A stretch of DNA of 64,000 nucleotides from Paludisphaera mucosa (GCF_029589435.1 NZ_JARRAG010000002.1:5203303-5267302); one strand, 5' to 3'; shown: positions 28,901-37,357, counted from the first letter of the stretch. Notes: a model not told the origin generated them from the letters alone. A program made the numbers and translations.

Positions 28901-30872
28901 GCCGAACCTGTCGGGGGGCGCCGCCGAGGACGACGACCTGGGGACCATCTTCGGCGTGTACGCGAAGACCTCGGGCCAGGCCCTCGTCGGCTCGGCGGGG
29001 ATCTTCGGGTCGAGCTTCGAGGCCGAGCACATCGCCTGGATCACGGTCGAGGTCACCGACCGCGAGGAGGGCGGCGCGGGCATCTCCGGCTCCATCTTCA
29101 ACGCCCGCAACGCCGTGTACGACGGCGCGGGGGCCTTCGACAACAAGGGGAGCATCGGCCCGATCACCGTGACGGACGGGTCGCTCCGGGGCGACGGGAT
29201 CGAAAACAGCCAGTTCTACGCGGGGGCCGCCGGCTCGATCGGCGACATCACGGTCACCACGCTGGGGGGCGTCGGGATCCTCGGCAGCGAGTTCCGGGCG
29301 TCGTCGTTCGACTACGACCAGAAGCACTTCACCGGCACGATCGGCGACGTCCGCGTGACCACGGGACGCGCGGGGGGCCAGGCTTTCCCCCTGCCGCCCG
29401 CGCCCAACGACGCCTGGACGCTCTTGCCCGCGGGCATCAGCGGCAGCTACTTCGCGGCCGACGCGGGCATCGGCGACGTCGACGTCAACGCGCTGGGCAC
29501 GGGCGTCTTCTTCTCGGCCTTCCTGGCCGACTTCGACGCCATGGTGCGGCTGGGCTCGATCCCCGGGTTCATCCTGCCGATACTGGCCGAGGACGTCCCC
29601 GGCGACCTCGGGAACGTCGCCATCACGTCGAACGGCCGGTTCGGGTTCGGCTCGGTCTTCTCGCTCTACACGGGCGAGAACGTCGGCAACGTCACCATCA
29701 GGGTCTCATCGCGGGAGACGCAGGCGTTCACCCTCGATCGCCCCGACCTGGCGACGGGGCCGGTCGGCGCGGCCATCCAGGGCCTCTCGAACATCATCGG
29801 CTTCGCGATGGGGTCGAGGTTCGGCCCCGCGGCCAGCGCCGGCAGCGCGTACGTCGCCACCGGCGGCAACATCGGCCGCATCGACGTCGCCAACCTCGGC
29901 GCGGGCTTCGACTCGCTCGGCTCGGCCTACGTGGCGCTCCCCCTGGGCTTTTACGGGCCGGTGAGCCGGATGGACGCCGCCTGGGGGAACTTCTTCTGGG
30001 GCATCCCCCGGCTGTTCGCCGGCAGCGCGCCGTCGGTGGCCGGCAGCGCCGCGACCTCGGTCGCGCCCGCGTTCGTGGGGACCTACAAGGCGGGCGACGG
30101 GATGTTCTTCAAGGTCGGCTTCAGCAACCCGGTCGACGTCTCGGGCAAGCCGCGACTCCAGGTGAACGTGGGCTCGACGACGAGGTGGGCCGAATACGTC
30201 TCGGGGGGCGGCACCTCGGAACTCCTCTTCTGCCTGGTCGTCCAGCCGGGGGATTCGGGCGACGTGACGATCCCGGCCGGCGCGAGCATCCAGACCGACG
30301 TCGGCGACCATATCGCCGAGAGTTCCACCGGCCTCGCGCTGACGCAGCTCACGCCGGCCGCGATCGGATTCGCCGGGGTCCGCGTGGGACCGGCCGCGAA
30401 CGCGACCCCGGTCGACGCGACGGCCCCCGTCGTCGTGGGCGTCTCGGCGATCCAGTCCTCGGCCCGGAAGTACGCCGAGGGCGTGGTCCTGACGATCCAG
30501 ATCACGTTCAGCGAGGCGGTCTCGGTCCGGGGGCTGCCGACCGTCCCGCTGACGTTCGGGACCCTGAGCCGCTCGTTCGTCTACAGCGGCGGCGACGGGA
30601 CCAACACCCTCGTCTTCCGCTACACGCTGACCCGGGCGGACGTCGCCAGCCGGAAGACCGCCGCCACTTCCGGACAGATCCTGCTGCCGGCCGGGGCCTC
30701 GATCGCCGACCTCGCCGGCAACCTCGCGACGTTCCCGGCCGCCCAGACGGCCTCGACCCAGGTCGCGACGAGCGTCGGCAAGAAGCCGGCCGTCGTCCGC
30801 ACGAACGTCGCCCATCCCCGCGGGCCCGCGGCGGTCTTGCGGCCTGCTTCCCGGGCCGTCCGGGCCGGCTGA
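25977..30872 (+). CDS. Giant beta-helix-like surface protein with LEPR-XLL-like N terminus
   Basis: A 1631-residue, probably exported protein. The N terminus is Arg-rich and ends in RLNLDALENRQLMT, a LEPR-XLL-like planctomycete export signature. Residues of about 60-1330 form many degenerate repeats of about 20-30 residues around G-I-x-x-S-x-F-x-A and I-G-x-I/V patterns (GISGSIF, GILGSEF, GISGSYFAAD, GDIGDV), as expected for a stacked parallel beta fold. The C-terminal 300 residues contain two beta-sandwich units resembling SwmB-type repeats, with ITFSEAVSVRGLPTVPLTFG in the second. The start is set by AAGGA before the ATG at 25977. Adhesion or matrix is likely; no enzyme motif is visible. 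Confidence 0.85.
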   Translation: MPLSTSHDLDGLRRHSSRPDRDIALASSQNRKARRPRALRLNLDALENRQLMTIVPGAIVPGQLYQDVAFYDASGDTVEIRMDGPTTGVRGFTLRLAGEATGHADVQTLNLIGLTAENGLSVIVTPNELIINAGPDYNKMFSAGYTNVASITADAGVTALGSVNLSAAIVDDVALPAVAVGNITLDTGMVTYVDRVNTSVLNSMNISAPVITITSPITGEAEIFDESPVGSNGQYNPCAGLIDLWDVEALSVGSIVVNGSISATTSDTYDATQQTNDLRGVIDVSGEIGSIVAPRSAMRNAIRAGGVGSIRLGRIDGEITTRDAAQAMTIALPSQFTGFLHAAGHLNVGFTSATAELATGNIWAGGGISGTDPSEGDPILVPDKYAAAVVDASPTKGIADVEVNGAAMSRWISASSIGKVTALTFDAGASFEAATDIGGVEMLMPTAAGGTTANPTRTPADMEGFFKAGRDIGDVKSASGVKAQLIAGRNIGKITGVAGGLESTVVLAGGDVGDISVYQTTASTTQISAGGDIGDVRVYSGSVGWRVKARNIGDVLVDAGSLNLAVFVAAQDLGSVTVTSPDLAAIEGGSLIAGRDMGQVTAYAFAGTGIHGTLIQAGRRIAGVSGTSYGSLILPTVTAGATTDVAAVNNGIDAAQILAPAIGPILGQAYVGTGLYKVVVHAQTGDVDSITGVGNGDGIFESIVVAEGGIGPITGRSTVLGRGIEGGSFDANGKTSAALGKIGQVTAEGGPAGGHGIELTRFQASNRIAGIDATANANGGDAMNGVVTYAVSYGPIKALVLGGQTGNGIVDASLRAWSDYENARPDVQVDSIHVDVRSALGMGISGSIFQIKGDLTDLESKAMNAAAISTSRFSLTQGDFGRIDAASINGGTAIDSSEFVASNGSITSARDLASAATSGITATASGTSALAHAISGSTFLADGNIGVINATTRGGTAILDSIFVADSDYGNSANGPNLSGGAAEDDDLGTIFGVYAKTSGQALVGSAGIFGSSFEAEHIAWITVEVTDREEGGAGISGSIFNARNAVYDGAGAFDNKGSIGPITVTDGSLRGDGIENSQFYAGAAGSIGDITVTTLGGVGILGSEFRASSFDYDQKHFTGTIGDVRVTTGRAGGQAFPLPPAPNDAWTLLPAGISGSYFAADAGIGDVDVNALGTGVFFSAFLADFDAMVRLGSIPGFILPILAEDVPGDLGNVAITSNGRFGFGSVFSLYTGENVGNVTIRVSSRETQAFTLDRPDLATGPVGAAIQGLSNIIGFAMGSRFGPAASAGSAYVATGGNIGRIDVANLGAGFDSLGSAYVALPLGFYGPVSRMDAAWGNFFWGIPRLFAGSAPSVAGSAATSVAPAFVGTYKAGDGMFFKVGFSNPVDVSGKPRLQVNVGSTTRWAEYVSGGGTSELLFCLVVQPGDSGDVTIPAGASIQTDVGDHIAESSTGLALTQLTPAAIGFAGVRVGPAANATPVDATAPVVVGVSAIQSSARKYAEGVVLTIQITFSEAVSVRGLPTVPLTFGTLSRSFVYSGGDGTNTLVFRYTLTRADVASRKTAATSGQILLPAGASIADLAGNLATFPAAQTASTQVATSVGKKPAVVRTNVAHPRGPAAVLRPASRAVRAG

Positions 30873-30896
30873 TCGCGGGAGGTTTTCGATTGCGAG

Positions 30897-30934
30897 CGGG
30901 CGGCGCGGGTCGGTTTCCGATCCCGCGCCGCCCG
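30897..30934. terminator. Shared bidirectional terminator hairpin
   Basis: A 13-bp perfect GC stem (CGGGCGGCGCGGG with its complement) continues inwards with TCGG/CCGA and a TTT loop, with one bulged T. It lies between the stops of the two convergent giant surface-protein genes and is followed by AT-richer DNA. Confidence 0.8.
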
Positions 30935-30957
30935 ACTTCAATAACGGCGTCGATCGA

Positions 30958-33900
30958 TCAACGTAGGCGAAGGGCGACGCTGTTTCGTCGCAGGAGCAGG
31001 GGGCCGCGCGGGACGACGGTCCGGGCGGCGGAGTGGATCGGCGCGGGGATGGTCCGGGGCTGGCGCTGGGGGACGCCGTTGCGGTACGCGCCGCCCAGGG
31101 CCGTGTGGTCGATGCGGACCGACGCCGCGCCTGCCAGGGTGTTGCCGGCCAGGTCGGCGATCGAGCCGTCGAGGTCCAGGCGGTAGACGAGGTGCAGGTT
31201 CAGCTGCCGCGGCAGGCGCAGGGTCACGGCGGTCGCCGAGCCGTCGAGCGTCGCGGAGGACGCGGTGAAGGCGCGGTCGTCGCGGGTGCCGAAGCGGCCG
31301 TCGCGGCCCGGGTCGACGATCCGGTAGGCGCCGGCGTTCGTCCCGGCGGCGGCCGCCAGGGGCTCGCTGAAGGTCAGCACCAGGATCGTGGGCTGGGCGT
31401 GGAAGCCGTAGCGCACGAGCGAGGCCAGGGCCGGCCCGACGGCGTCCGTCGGCCCCGTCACGCCCCCTCCGTCGGACGGCGGGGTCGTCGTCCCGCCTCC
31501 ATCAGGCGGCGGGGTCGTGCCGCCTCCGCCCCCCGGGGCCGCGACGTCGTCGTTGAGGATGGTGACGGTGGAGGCCGTCTGCGCGCCCAGGGTGTAGCCG
31601 TCGCCCGCGAGCAGGACCACCTGGAACGCCTCGTCGGGCTCGACCGTCGCGTCGCCGGCGATCGCCACCTGGATGAGCTGCGTCAGCGGCCCGCCGGGCG
31701 TGAACGTCAACGCGGCGACGACGGGCGTCAGGTAGTCCGACCCGGCGACGGCCGTGCCGGCGACGACCTGGAAGTTGAGCGTCACGATCGACGTCGGCGC
31801 GGCCGAGAGCGTGACCGGGATGCTGACGAGGCGCGTGCCGGAGTCGCCCTCCGCGAGGCTCGTCGTCGCCGCGCCGATCGCGGCCGTGGGGGCCGGCGTG
31901 GGCGTGGGGGCGGCCGCGACGACGGCCGAGGCCGAGGCCGCGTCGTTCGGCGAGTTCGGGTCGACCGTCTCGCTGGCGAAGAGCCCCCGGGCCGACACCA
32001 CGAAGCCGTCGGCCGCCGCCGGGTCGACCTGGACGACCATCGTGAAGGTCAGCGTCCCCCGGTCCGGGGCGAAGGAGGTCGTGGCCCGGACGTCGCCGAC
32101 GCCGCCGACCTCCGGCGTGGTCGCCGTCCAGCCCTGCGGAGCGGTGAAGCTGACGAACGTCGCGCCGGCCGGGGCCGAGACGAGGAACTGGGGCGCGACC
32201 ACCCCGTCCTCGGAGTTGGGGATCGTGACGGTGAACGTGAAGGTGACGAAGCCGCCGGGCGCGATCGTGCCGGGGTCCGCCGACGCCGCGACCGAGACGT
32301 CGATCACGCTCGGATCCGGAAGCAACGACGGGCCGAACTCGGAGGTGCCGAGGAAGAAAGCCTCCCCGGCGACCTCGGTGGCCGTCGCGCTGTAGAAGGT
32401 GAAGCCGGTGTCGTCGAGGATCCGGGAGAAGGTCGCCGCTCCCGCGCCGTCGGTCTCGACGAGGAAGCTGTCGACCAGCGCCTGTCCCTCCCCGAGGCCC
32501 GACGGGTCCCTCGCGTCGTTGCCGAAGACCTGGATCAGGTAGCTCAGGCCGGGCGTGCTCTGAAGCTCCCCGTCGACACGCGTGGTCGCGCCCAACCGGG
32601 CGACGAACGTGATCGCCGGGTAGTTCTGGAGGCCGTTGGGGCCGACGTCGGCGTCGCCCGGGTCGTTGTCAGTGACGCCGTCGCCCGAGCTGCTGCCTAC
32701 GCCGAAATTGCTCCCCCCCAGGTCGATGCCGAGGCCGGCGTTGGCGAAGATGGAGTTCCCCAGGATCGGGCTGTTGAGCGGCTGGCCGAAATCGGGCGTG
32801 CGGATCGCCACGCCCGCCGCCCCGTTGAAGGCGATGACGTTCCCCTCGCCGAAGTTGGTCCCGCCGATGAAGGCCGGGCGGTTGTCGACGTTGATCCCGT
32901 TGCCCGCGTTCCCGAGCGGCGATTGGCCGGAGCGGTCGGTGCCGATGTAGTTCCCCTGGATCCGGACCTGCCCGGACGAAATGCCGGAGAGCCGGATCCC
33001 GTTGAATCCGTTCCCGGAGATGATGTTCCGGGCGGCCGGTTCCGCCCCGCCGATCAGGATGTCGAGGAGGGGCTCGCCGGTGCCGCCGACGGCGACGTAG
33101 ATCCCGTTCCCGGTGTTGGGGACGGCGGAATTGCCGTCGGGGTCCGGGCCGATGTAGTTGCCCTGCACGGTAATCAGGCCGCGGCCGAGCACGAGGCCCT
33201 CGCCGGCGTTGCCCGAGATCGTGTTGCCGGCCTCGAAGCTCGTGCCGCCGATCAGCACGTCCCGCAGCATGACGCTGCTTGCGGCATTGACGCCGATGCC
33301 GTTGGGGAGCGCGGCGGACCCGTCCGCGGTCAGGCCTATCCGGTTCCCCTGGATGGTCAACCCGGAGAACGAGGCCTCGTCGACGATGTCGACGACGTTG
33401 ATCCCCGTGTTGGTCCCGGAGATCACGTTGCCGGCGGACGCGACGTCGTCGACCTGGCCGTCGGCCGCGTCGTCGCCGCCGATGAGCGTGTCGAAGCCCT
33501 CCGTGATGGTGATCCCCTTCTCCCCCTCGGCCCCGACCGCGGCGTTCCCGGCGGCGTTCGTGCCGATCAGGTTCCCCTGGATCCGCGTGCCGGTGGGGGC
33601 CGGCAGCTGGTCGAACCTGTTGCCGACGGTGATCATCCCGTCGACGCCGTTGGAGAACCCGGTGGCGATGACGTTGCGCGCCCCCGGCGCCACCCCGCCG
33701 ACGAGGTTGCCGGCCCCCGAGCTGACGACGATCCCGCCCAGGGCGTTCCGGTTGGGCGTCGTCCCGTCGGCCGCCACGCCGATGAACGAACCCTGGATCA
33801 CGTTGCCGTCCGACACGATGTTGATCGCGTAGTCGCTGCCGCCGAGCGCGATCCCCCGGATCGTCGACCCGCCGCCGGCGAGGGTGAGCGCGGTCCCGGA

Positions 33901-34350
33901 CACCGGGGCGTTGATCTGCACCCGGATCACCGCTTCCGAGATGGTGCGGTTGGTGTTCGGGGCGGCGTCGCCCTGGGTGTAGCCGTCGATCACCACCGCG
34001 TCGGTGATCGTCGGGAGGGCCGCGCCCAGCGTGACGACCTGCACCCCCGCGCCGGGGACGTCGAACTCGATCCGGTCCGGCGTCGCCGGACCGGTGTTCA
34101 ACGGCCCCGACACCAGAGCCTGCTCGCCGGCCGTCAGCGTCCCCAGCGGCAGGGCGCCGTTGGCGATCAGGATCGCCTCGCGCAAGGTCAGCTGATCGTC
34201 CCGCGACGCGGGGGCCGACGGGTCGGCGTCCAGCGGCGACGTCACCGAGATCGTCGCCGGCGTCCGGCGCTCCTCCAGGATCTCGGGACCGAACATCCGA
34301 TGCGCGAAGCGGCGTCCCGGCCGCCTACGGTTCGAGCGATGGCCCAGCAT
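30958..34350 (-). CDS. Large secreted CSLREA-like/right-handed beta-helix/Calx-beta protein
   Basis: An 1130-residue surface protein. The N terminus has FGPEILEERRTPA, an LEPR-XLL-like signature, followed by a CSLREA-like segment (QLTLREAILIAN). Residues of about 150-560 are NosD-like right-handed beta-helix repeats (for example IQGNYIGTDRSGQSPLGNAG and GNVISGT patterns). Then come a DUF11-like beta-sandwich, a Calx-beta domain (TTSLAEGDSGTRLVSIPVTL, and VEPDEAFQVVLL with acidic Ca ligands), a Gly/Thr/Pro linker, and a final Ig-like unit. I chose the ATG at 34350, with AGGA just upstream, over one 75 codons earlier that adds an implausible N terminus. Confidence 0.87.
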   Translation of the reverse strand: MLGHRSNRRRPGRRFAHRMFGPEILEERRTPATISVTSPLDADPSAPASRDDQLTLREAILIANGALPLGTLTAGEQALVSGPLNTGPATPDRIEFDVPGAGVQVVTLGAALPTITDAVVIDGYTQGDAAPNTNRTISEAVIRVQINAPVSGTALTLAGGGSTIRGIALGGSDYAINIVSDGNVIQGSFIGVAADGTTPNRNALGGIVVSSGAGNLVGGVAPGARNVIATGFSNGVDGMITVGNRFDQLPAPTGTRIQGNLIGTNAAGNAAVGAEGEKGITITEGFDTLIGGDDAADGQVDDVASAGNVISGTNTGINVVDIVDEASFSGLTIQGNRIGLTADGSAALPNGIGVNAASSVMLRDVLIGGTSFEAGNTISGNAGEGLVLGRGLITVQGNYIGPDPDGNSAVPNTGNGIYVAVGGTGEPLLDILIGGAEPAARNIISGNGFNGIRLSGISSGQVRIQGNYIGTDRSGQSPLGNAGNGINVDNRPAFIGGTNFGEGNVIAFNGAAGVAIRTPDFGQPLNSPILGNSIFANAGLGIDLGGSNFGVGSSSGDGVTDNDPGDADVGPNGLQNYPAITFVARLGATTRVDGELQSTPGLSYLIQVFGNDARDPSGLGEGQALVDSFLVETDGAGAATFSRILDDTGFTFYSATATEVAGEAFFLGTSEFGPSLLPDPSVIDVSVAASADPGTIAPGGFVTFTFTVTIPNSEDGVVAPQFLVSAPAGATFVSFTAPQGWTATTPEVGGVGDVRATTSFAPDRGTLTFTMVVQVDPAAADGFVVSARGLFASETVDPNSPNDAASASAVVAAAPTPTPAPTAAIGAATTSLAEGDSGTRLVSIPVTLSAAPTSIVTLNFQVVAGTAVAGSDYLTPVVAALTFTPGGPLTQLIQVAIAGDATVEPDEAFQVVLLAGDGYTLGAQTASTVTILNDDVAAPGGGGGTTPPPDGGGTTTPPSDGGGVTGPTDAVGPALASLVRYGFHAQPTILVLTFSEPLAAAAGTNAGAYRIVDPGRDGRFGTRDDRAFTASSATLDGSATAVTLRLPRQLNLHLVYRLDLDGSIADLAGNTLAGAASVRIDHTALGGAYRNGVPQRQPRTIPAPIHSAARTVVPRGPLLLRRNSVALRLR

Positions 34351-34768
34351 GTTCCTGACCCCCGGCGTGTTGAAAATCGCCGCCTCGTCGTGGACGAAAA
34401 GGCGCGGAATCCGGCCGCAAAAACCCCGTAGAGCGTGCGTCTTGACGATAATATGAACCGCGATTTGCATAACGCTACGTAAAAGAAGGGGAAACTTACA
34501 CGAATCAGAATGCAGCTCCGCGTGATGGCATGGCCTCGCGAATTCTTTGGGAAGAACGAAGCCATAAGTAAGCATGAGTCCTGGTCCTGCGGACGGAGCC
34601 GGGGCGGCGTCGATGCAGCCCGGCGCGAATTTCGGCGGCGACCCGGGGGGGGCGTCACGGAATCGGCGGCTCGTGCGTCCTTGGGCCGAATCGAGTCTGG
34701 AACGGGGGCGACGCAGAGATGGACGAGTCCTTGGGCCGAATCGAGTCTGGAACGGGGGCGACGCAGAG
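34351..34768. other. Divergent region with AT-rich core, ECF41 promoter and tandem repeat
   Basis: This 418-base stretch lies between the CSLREA-like surface gene (minus) and the ECF41 sigma gene (plus). An AT-rich core near 34440-34500 probably promotes the surface gene. The right part holds a candidate ECF41 promoter and a 50-bp tandem duplication, listed separately. Confidence 0.55.
34653..34679 (+). promoter_or_regulatory. Candidate ECF41-type autoregulated promoter
   Basis: CGTCACG, 16 bases, then CGTC. As I recall it, the published ECF41 target consensus is TGTCACA, 16 bases, CGTC; five of seven -35 bases and all of the -10 match with the exact spacing. It precedes an ECF41 gene, and these factors usually drive their own operon. 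Confidence 0.5.
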
Positions 34769-34777
34769 ATGGACGAG
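34678..34777 (+). repeat. Perfect 2 x 50-bp tandem duplication over the sigma-factor start
   Basis: Units 34678-34727 and 34728-34777 are identical. Each contains the leader, the purine-rich region and ATGGACGAG. Because 50 is not a multiple of three, only the second ATG (34769) is in the sigma frame; the first (34719) opens a 72-codon frame that ends at 34937. Confidence 0.95.
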
Positions 34778-35686
34778 ATCGACGCGAGGGGGGCGGATCG
34801 GCTGCGGCCGAAGCTGCTGGCGGTGGCGTACCGGATGCTCGGCGACGCGACCGAGGCGGAAGACGCGGTGCAGGACGCGTACCTGCGGCATCACCAGCAC
34901 GCGGGCGAGGTGGTCGACGCCGAGCCCTGGCTGGTGAAGACGACGACGCGGATCTGCATCGACCGGCTGCGGCGGGCCAAGGCCCGTCGCGAGGCGTACG
35001 TCGGGCCCTGGCTCCCCGAGCCCGTGCCGCCGACGTGGCCCGGCGCCGCGCCCGACCGGGCCGAGCTGGCCGAGTCGCTGTCGATGGCCTTCCTGGTCCT
35101 GCTCGAGACCCTCTCCCCGGCCGAACGCGCCGTGCACCTGCTGCGCGAGGTGTTCGGCTACGATTTCGAGGAGATCGCCGGCCTGCTCGACAAGTCGCCG
35201 GTCAACGTCCGCCAGATCGCCTCGCGGGCGAAGAAGCGGCTGGACCGGCGCGAGCCCCGATTCCGCCCCGACCCCGGCGAGGCCGACGCCCTCGCGGAGC
35301 GGTTCTTCGCCGCCTGCCGCGAGGGCGACGTGCAGGCCGTCGAGTCGATGCTGGCGGCCGACGTCGTCCTCTACGCCGACGGCGGCGGCAAGACGTTCGC
35401 CGCGCCCCGGCCGGTGGTCGGCGTCCACAAGATCGCCCGGCTGCTGACCGTCGCCTTCCGCAAGCTCGAGGCCGTCGGCGAGGCCTCGTACGCCGTCGTC
35501 AACGGCCGACCCGGCCTCGTGTTCACCCTCGGCGGCCACGCCCACGAGGTCGCCACCGTCGCCGCCGACCCGGGCGGCGCGTCCGTCGCCGCCGTGTACA
35601 TCGTTTTGAACCCCGACAAGCTCGGCCTCTGGCCGGCGACTTCATCCTCGAACCAGGGAGACGAATCGTCATGGAACCCCGACTGA
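34769..35686 (+). CDS. ECF41-group RNA polymerase sigma factor with SnoaL-like C-terminal domain
   Basis: A 305-residue sigma factor. Region 2 includes AYRMLGDATEAEDAVQDAYL and the WLVKTTTRICIDRLR segment; region 4 includes LSPAERAVHLLREVFGYDF and the helix-turn-helix LLDKSPVNVRQIASRAKKR. The ECF41 hallmarks are all present: WLPEP in the linker, and DGGGK and NPDKL in the C-terminal SnoaL-like domain. That domain replaces an anti-sigma factor and modulates activity in characterised members. The last 16 bases overlap the next gene, a carboxymuconolactone decarboxylase, which is the typical ECF41 partner. The ATG at 34769 is chosen because the earlier copy in the tandem duplication is out of frame. 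Confidence 0.93.
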   Translation: MDEIDARGADRLRPKLLAVAYRMLGDATEAEDAVQDAYLRHHQHAGEVVDAEPWLVKTTTRICIDRLRRAKARREAYVGPWLPEPVPPTWPGAAPDRAELAESLSMAFLVLLETLSPAERAVHLLREVFGYDFEEIAGLLDKSPVNVRQIASRAKKRLDRREPRFRPDPGEADALAERFFAACREGDVQAVESMLAADVVLYADGGGKTFAAPRPVVGVHKIARLLTVAFRKLEAVGEASYAVVNGRPGLVFTLGGHAHEVATVAADPGGASVAAVYIVLNPDKLGLWPATSSSNQGDESSWNPD

Positions 35687-36156
35687 ACTACGCCAAGCTG
35701 GCCCCCGAGCCGATCAAGGGCCTCTTCGCCATCGGCAAGTACCTCGCCGATTGCGGCCTGGAGCCCTCGCTCGTCGAGCTGGTGAAGGTCCGCGGCTCGC
35801 AGCTCAACGGCTGCGCCTTCTGCCTGGACATGCACACGCAGGACGCCCGCTCCCACGGCGAGACCGAGCAGCGGCTCTACGCCCTGACCGCCTGGCGCGA
35901 GACCCCCTTCTTCTCCGACCGCGAACGCGCCGCGCTCGCCTGGACCGAGGCCGTCACCCGGATCGCCGAGGGCGTCCCCGACGCCGTCTACGAGGAGGCC
36001 CGGGCCCAGTTCTCCGAGAAGGAGCTGGCCGACCTGACCTGGGCCGCCGTGGCCATCAACGCCTGGAACCGGCTGGCAATCACCTTCCGCGTCCCGCCCG
36101 GGACGTACAAGCCGCAGATGATCGCCGCGATGGAGAAGCAGCTCGCCGGCGCCTGA
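35671..36156 (+). CDS. Carboxymuconolactone decarboxylase/AhpD-like protein, ECF41 partner
   Basis: A 161-residue protein of the CMD/AhpD fold. The redox-type motif CAFCLDMHTQDAR shows the paired cysteines and following His of the alkylhydroperoxidase-like subgroup; TWAAVAINAWNRLAI is the usual second helix. It may reduce peroxides or act as a disulfide relay; substrate unknown. The start lies inside the sigma gene, with AGGGA before it, so translation is probably coupled. ECF41 factors in other genomes control a neighbour of this type. Confidence 0.92.
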   Translation: MEPRLNYAKLAPEPIKGLFAIGKYLADCGLEPSLVELVKVRGSQLNGCAFCLDMHTQDARSHGETEQRLYALTAWRETPFFSDRERAALAWTEAVTRIAEGVPDAVYEEARAQFSEKELADLTWAAVAINAWNRLAITFRVPPGTYKPQMIAAMEKQLAGA

Positions 36157-36299
36157 CGCCTTGACGCCGACCCGGGCGGTGGGGTCCGATGGCGGGACGT
36201 CGATCCGAGTTTCACTCGCAGTCGAGGCCGCCCGGGCCCCGCCGCTCACGCGGCTTCGCGACCCCGTCGCCGGCGTTCCGACGAGTCGGGAGGGCTCCT

Positions 36300-36608
36300 G
36301 TGCGAAGGTCTTACGCGTTGCCGCTCATTGCGATCTCCATCGTGCTGATCGGCATGGTGAACAGCTTCTTCGTGCAATTGGGGTATGCGCTCCCGCTCAT
36401 GGCGGCCTTGTGCGTGCTGGCCGGCCTGGCGAACGTCTTCTTGACGTCCTGGGTGATCGCCCTGGACAGGGCGGTGATTCCCGCAATGATTGCAGCGAGG
36501 TTGGAGGCTGTCGGCTTCCTGTCGCCAAGGACCGTCCGAATCGCGGGATACATCGCGACCTCGATCGGAGCGGCCATGGCCTTGTGCCTGATCCTGCGGG
36601 TGATTTGA
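36300..36608 (+). CDS. Small membrane protein, unknown function
   Basis: A 102-residue protein from a GTG with GGGAGG about six bases upstream, which decides the start. Three hydrophobic segments lie at about 5-25, 28-50 and 75-100; the loop between the second and third is DRAVIPAMIAARLEAVGF. No family is recognised. It follows the CMD gene by 143 bases and may or may not be cotranscribed. Confidence 0.65.
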   Translation: MRRSYALPLIAISIVLIGMVNSFFVQLGYALPLMAALCVLAGLANVFLTSWVIALDRAVIPAMIAARLEAVGFLSPRTVRIAGYIATSIGAAMALCLILRVI

Positions 36609-36753
36609 TCAGGTCGGCTCCGCCCCAAAGCCCGCTCGGCGGGGCGGCCTGGCGGCGGGAGGCGGCGACGCCTATCCTGGCCCCAGGCCGATCCATGTCG
36701 GCCGCGTCGGTGGTGCTCGCCCGAATCGCGCGCAGAACCTCCGGAGGATGCCC

Positions 36754-37344
36754 ATGGGCTACGGCCTGTCCGTGTTCCTCGTGCCCTGCGAGGCCCTCGC
36801 CCTCGCCTTCGGCCGGAACGACGAGGCGCTTCGGGACGAGGCGCTGGCGGCCCTGGAGGCCGACCTGGCCGACTACGACCGGCAGATGGACGCGCCCTCG
36901 CCCGACAACGACGTCGACCTGAGCCACGCCGCCGCCCTCCGCGAGATCTTCGCCGGCTCGTTCACCGAGGACGTCCCCGGCGCGCGGTACGGCTGGGCGT
37001 TCGAGGCCCTCTGCCGATTCCTCGGCGAATCGCTGGAAAACTCGGGCTTCATCCCCTGCAATTCGGCCTGGTACAACGACCTCGACGAGGTGCTGGCCGA
37101 GCATCAGGTCCCGCTCGAATTCTCCGACCTGATCGATCGGAGCCCCATCCCCTTCCCGGAGCCCGACGACTGGCCGTGCATCGGCCACTGGGGTGACGCC
37201 CACCTCGCGGCGGCCGACCCGCTCGCGACCGCGCTCGGCGCGATCGACGACCCGGAAATCCGGACCGCCCTGGAGACGGCACTCGGCTGGCTGCGCGCCG
37301 CGAGGGGCCGCCCCGGAAGCCTGATCGTCGGCTTCCACGGCTGA
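36754..37344 (+). CDS. DUF7691-like hypothetical protein
   Basis: A 196-residue soluble protein opening with MGYGLSVFLVP, the pattern I associate with DUF7691-type proteins of actinobacteria and planctomycetes. Acidic throughout, with GWAFEALCRFLGE and IGHWGDAHL as the likely conserved core. GGAGG lies directly against the ATG at 36748 but six bases before the ATG at 36754, so the latter is the start. No catalytic motif is seen. Function unknown; some similar proteins sit near toxin loci, but nothing here supports that role. Confidence 0.7.
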   Translation: MGYGLSVFLVPCEALALAFGRNDEALRDEALAALEADLADYDRQMDAPSPDNDVDLSHAAALREIFAGSFTEDVPGARYGWAFEALCRFLGESLENSGFIPCNSAWYNDLDEVLAEHQVPLEFSDLIDRSPIPFPEPDDWPCIGHWGDAHLAAADPLATALGAIDDPEIRTALETALGWLRAARGRPGSLIVGFHG

Positions 37345-37357
37345 GGAGGGCCGGTTG

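Noticed and set aside
25962..29327. A long minus-strand frame under the giant surface protein
   Set aside because: No ribosome site and no domain pattern; the plus strand has regular repeats and an N-terminal signature.
31033..34431. An 1132-codon plus-strand frame over the CSLREA-like gene
   Set aside because: It is Arg/Asp-rich, has no motifs, and mirrors the minus-strand gene, which has clear beta-helix and Calx-beta patterns.
34719..34937. A 72-codon gene from the first copy of the tandem duplication
   Set aside because: It overlaps the sigma gene in another frame and exists only because the start region is duplicated.
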